This document shows positions 7,193-7,972 of a stretch of 7,972 bases of DNA, one piece after another. The translations under genes and the position numbers were made by a program. The DNA lies in NCBI GenBank assembly GCA_002347925.1, contig DDYL01000193.1:2182-10153 (forward strand), written 5' to 3'. Positions within the stretch are counted from its first letter, which is position 1. The number at the start of each line of letters is the position of its first letter. The DNA is from Chloroflexi bacterium UBA2235 (GTDB taxonomy: Bacteria > Chloroflexota > UBA11872 > UBA12225). Under the pieces are notes generated by a model. That model did not search any database, was not told the origin of the DNA, and worked only from the letters and a program-made list of their open reading frames with translations.

Positions 7193-7972
7193 TCCTGGGC
7201 ATCGATCATGTTGGAGTCGTGGTTTCAAACCTCGGCAAGGCGCGATCAAGATTTGCAGCCATCCTTGGCAGGGAATCCGGTCCTTCCGAATTGGTGGCGT
7301 CCCATGGGGTCCACGTCGCCTTTGCTCCACATGGATGGCAAATGGCCTCAGAGGCAGCCCTCGAGGCTGGAAGCCTCATCGGAGCCCCGCAAGTAGGGGC
7401 TGACGTTCTTTTGGATGGGACGCGCCTCGAGTTTCTTGAGCCTGTTGATGAAACCAGTGCCGTGGCCCGGTTCATGGCGCGTCGAGGCGAAGGGCTTCAT
7501 CACATTTGCTTCGTGACTGACGATATCGGGGCTGAGCTTGAGCGACTTCGGCCCGACTTTGACCTCATTGACGATGCGCCACGTCGCGGGCACGGTGGCC
7601 TCGTTGCCTTCCTGCACCCGAAGCAAAACCATGGGGTTCTCGTCGAACTTCTCCAGCGCGACCCTGCGACCCCAGTGGCATTTAGTCACACCGCCGATCC
7701 GAGCGAACCGGATTCTGCTGTCGCAGACACGGGTTCTCAAGAAGTCGCAGGACGAGTTGCGACTGCTGGGCCGGTAGACGATAAGTCGGTCACGCTTCTG
7801 GAGCTTGCGCGAGCTGGAGATCGGCGAGCCTTGGCCAGGGTGCTCACGATTGTCGAGACCGGCAGTCCAAGTGCCGGAACACTCGTTCACAATGCTCGGC
7901 AAGCACTTCTGGGGACCGGGTTCGTTGCGAAACGAACACGGGTCATCGGAATCACTGGTGCGCCGGGTGCGG
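7189..7972 (+). CDS. Methylmalonyl-CoA epimerase fused to a MeaB/ArgK-type GTPase (3' end cut off)
   Basis: I translated 261 codons from GTG 7189 with no stop. Residues 1-157 are a methylmalonyl-CoA epimerase (VOC fold), which converts (S)- to (R)-methylmalonyl-CoA: ILGIDHVGVVV at the start, TRLEFLEP (78-85), ARRGEGLHHICF (97-108), VAFLHPK (139-145), GVLVELLQ (149-156). Candidate metal ligands are His7, Glu81, His104 or His105, and Glu153. An extra stretch of roughly 25-30 residues (about 50-77) separates two core strands. Residues 158-200 form an Ala/Asp/Ser/Pro-rich linker. From about 201 the sequence matches the N-terminus of MeaB/ArgK, the GTPase chaperone of B12-dependent mutases: LLELARAGDRRALARVLTIVETG (203-225), then RVIGITGAPGAG (251-261, with the last Gly begun by the final base), the start of the P-loop, where the window ends. 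The linker has no in-frame ATG; the only GTG there (7675) has no Shine-Dalgarno. The GTGA overlap with the mutase stop couples their translation. Epimerase identity is sure; the fusion rests on this one continuous frame. Confidence 0.9.
   Translation, partial: MILGIDHVGVVVSNLGKARSRFAAILGRESGPSELVASHGVHVAFAPHGWQMASEAALEAGSLIGAPQVGADVLLDGTRLEFLEPVDETSAVARFMARRGEGLHHICFVTDDIGAELERLRPDFDLIDDAPRRGHGGLVAFLHPKQNHGVLVELLQRDPATPVAFSHTADPSEPDSAVADTGSQEVAGRVATAGPVDDKSVTLLELARAGDRRALARVLTIVETGSPSAGTLVHNARQALLGTGFVAKRTRVIGITGAPGA

Noticed and set aside
7348..7902. Long open frame of 184 codons on the minus strand opposite the epimerase-GTPase gene
   Set aside because: No recognisable domain, low-complexity Ser/Arg-rich product, and it lies wholly opposite a frame with clear conserved motifs; it is a shadow.
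1..7972. Search for CRISPR arrays, tRNA/rRNA genes, insertion sequences or att-like repeats
   Set aside because: No regularly spaced repeats, RNA gene signatures, transposase motifs or terminal repeats were seen; the DNA is almost fully occupied by housekeeping-type genes.

Overview
The window is a compact, gene-dense stretch of moderately GC-rich bacterial DNA, most likely from a member of the Chloroflexota. The taxonomic hint comes from the protease at 2842-4809. It carries an extracytoplasmic module with a W..F...GG...LGYPIS pattern followed by a 'vLRtQRrvfQyW' type segment, both of which I associate with secreted Chloroflexota proteins. The stand-alone catalytic subunit of methylmalonyl-CoA mutase, without a B12 domain, also fits archaea and Chloroflexota-like lineages. 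This placement is an inference, not a proof.

Layout. Minus strand, left part: a propionyl-CoA carboxylase-type carboxyltransferase beta subunit (1210-2814) is followed downstream by a biotin carboxylase subunit (1-1031, cut by the window edge). The 178-nt gap between them holds two inverted repeats, one a perfect 15-bp stem overlapping the pccB stop codon. Plus strand, right part, diverging from pccB: a membrane-anchored or secreted HtrA-like serine protease with one PDZ domain (2842-4809), a lipoprotein cyclophilin-type peptidyl-prolyl isomerase (4899-5516), the catalytic subunit of methylmalonyl-CoA mutase (about 5633-7192), and an overlapping open frame (7189 to the window end). That last frame reads through from a methylmalonyl-CoA epimerase into the N-terminal part of a MeaB/ArgK-type GTPase. 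No gene-free stretch exceeds 300 bases.

How the genes work together. The metabolic genes cover the methylmalonyl-CoA route. Propionyl-CoA is carboxylated to (S)-methylmalonyl-CoA (biotin carboxylase plus PccB), epimerised to the (R) form (epimerase domain), and rearranged to succinyl-CoA by the B12-dependent mutase, with MeaB as the GTPase chaperone of the mutase. A B12-binding small subunit and a biotin carboxyl carrier domain are required but are not inside the window. The protease and isomerase look like an extracytoplasmic protein-folding and quality-control pair inserted between the carboxylase and mutase halves.

The most notable observation is that epimerase and MeaB appear to be one polypeptide. 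The frame is uninterrupted, the two parts are joined by an Ala/Asp/Ser/Pro-rich linker, and no in-frame ATG is present between them. The window ends inside the GTPase P-loop, so the GTPase half is only partly visible.
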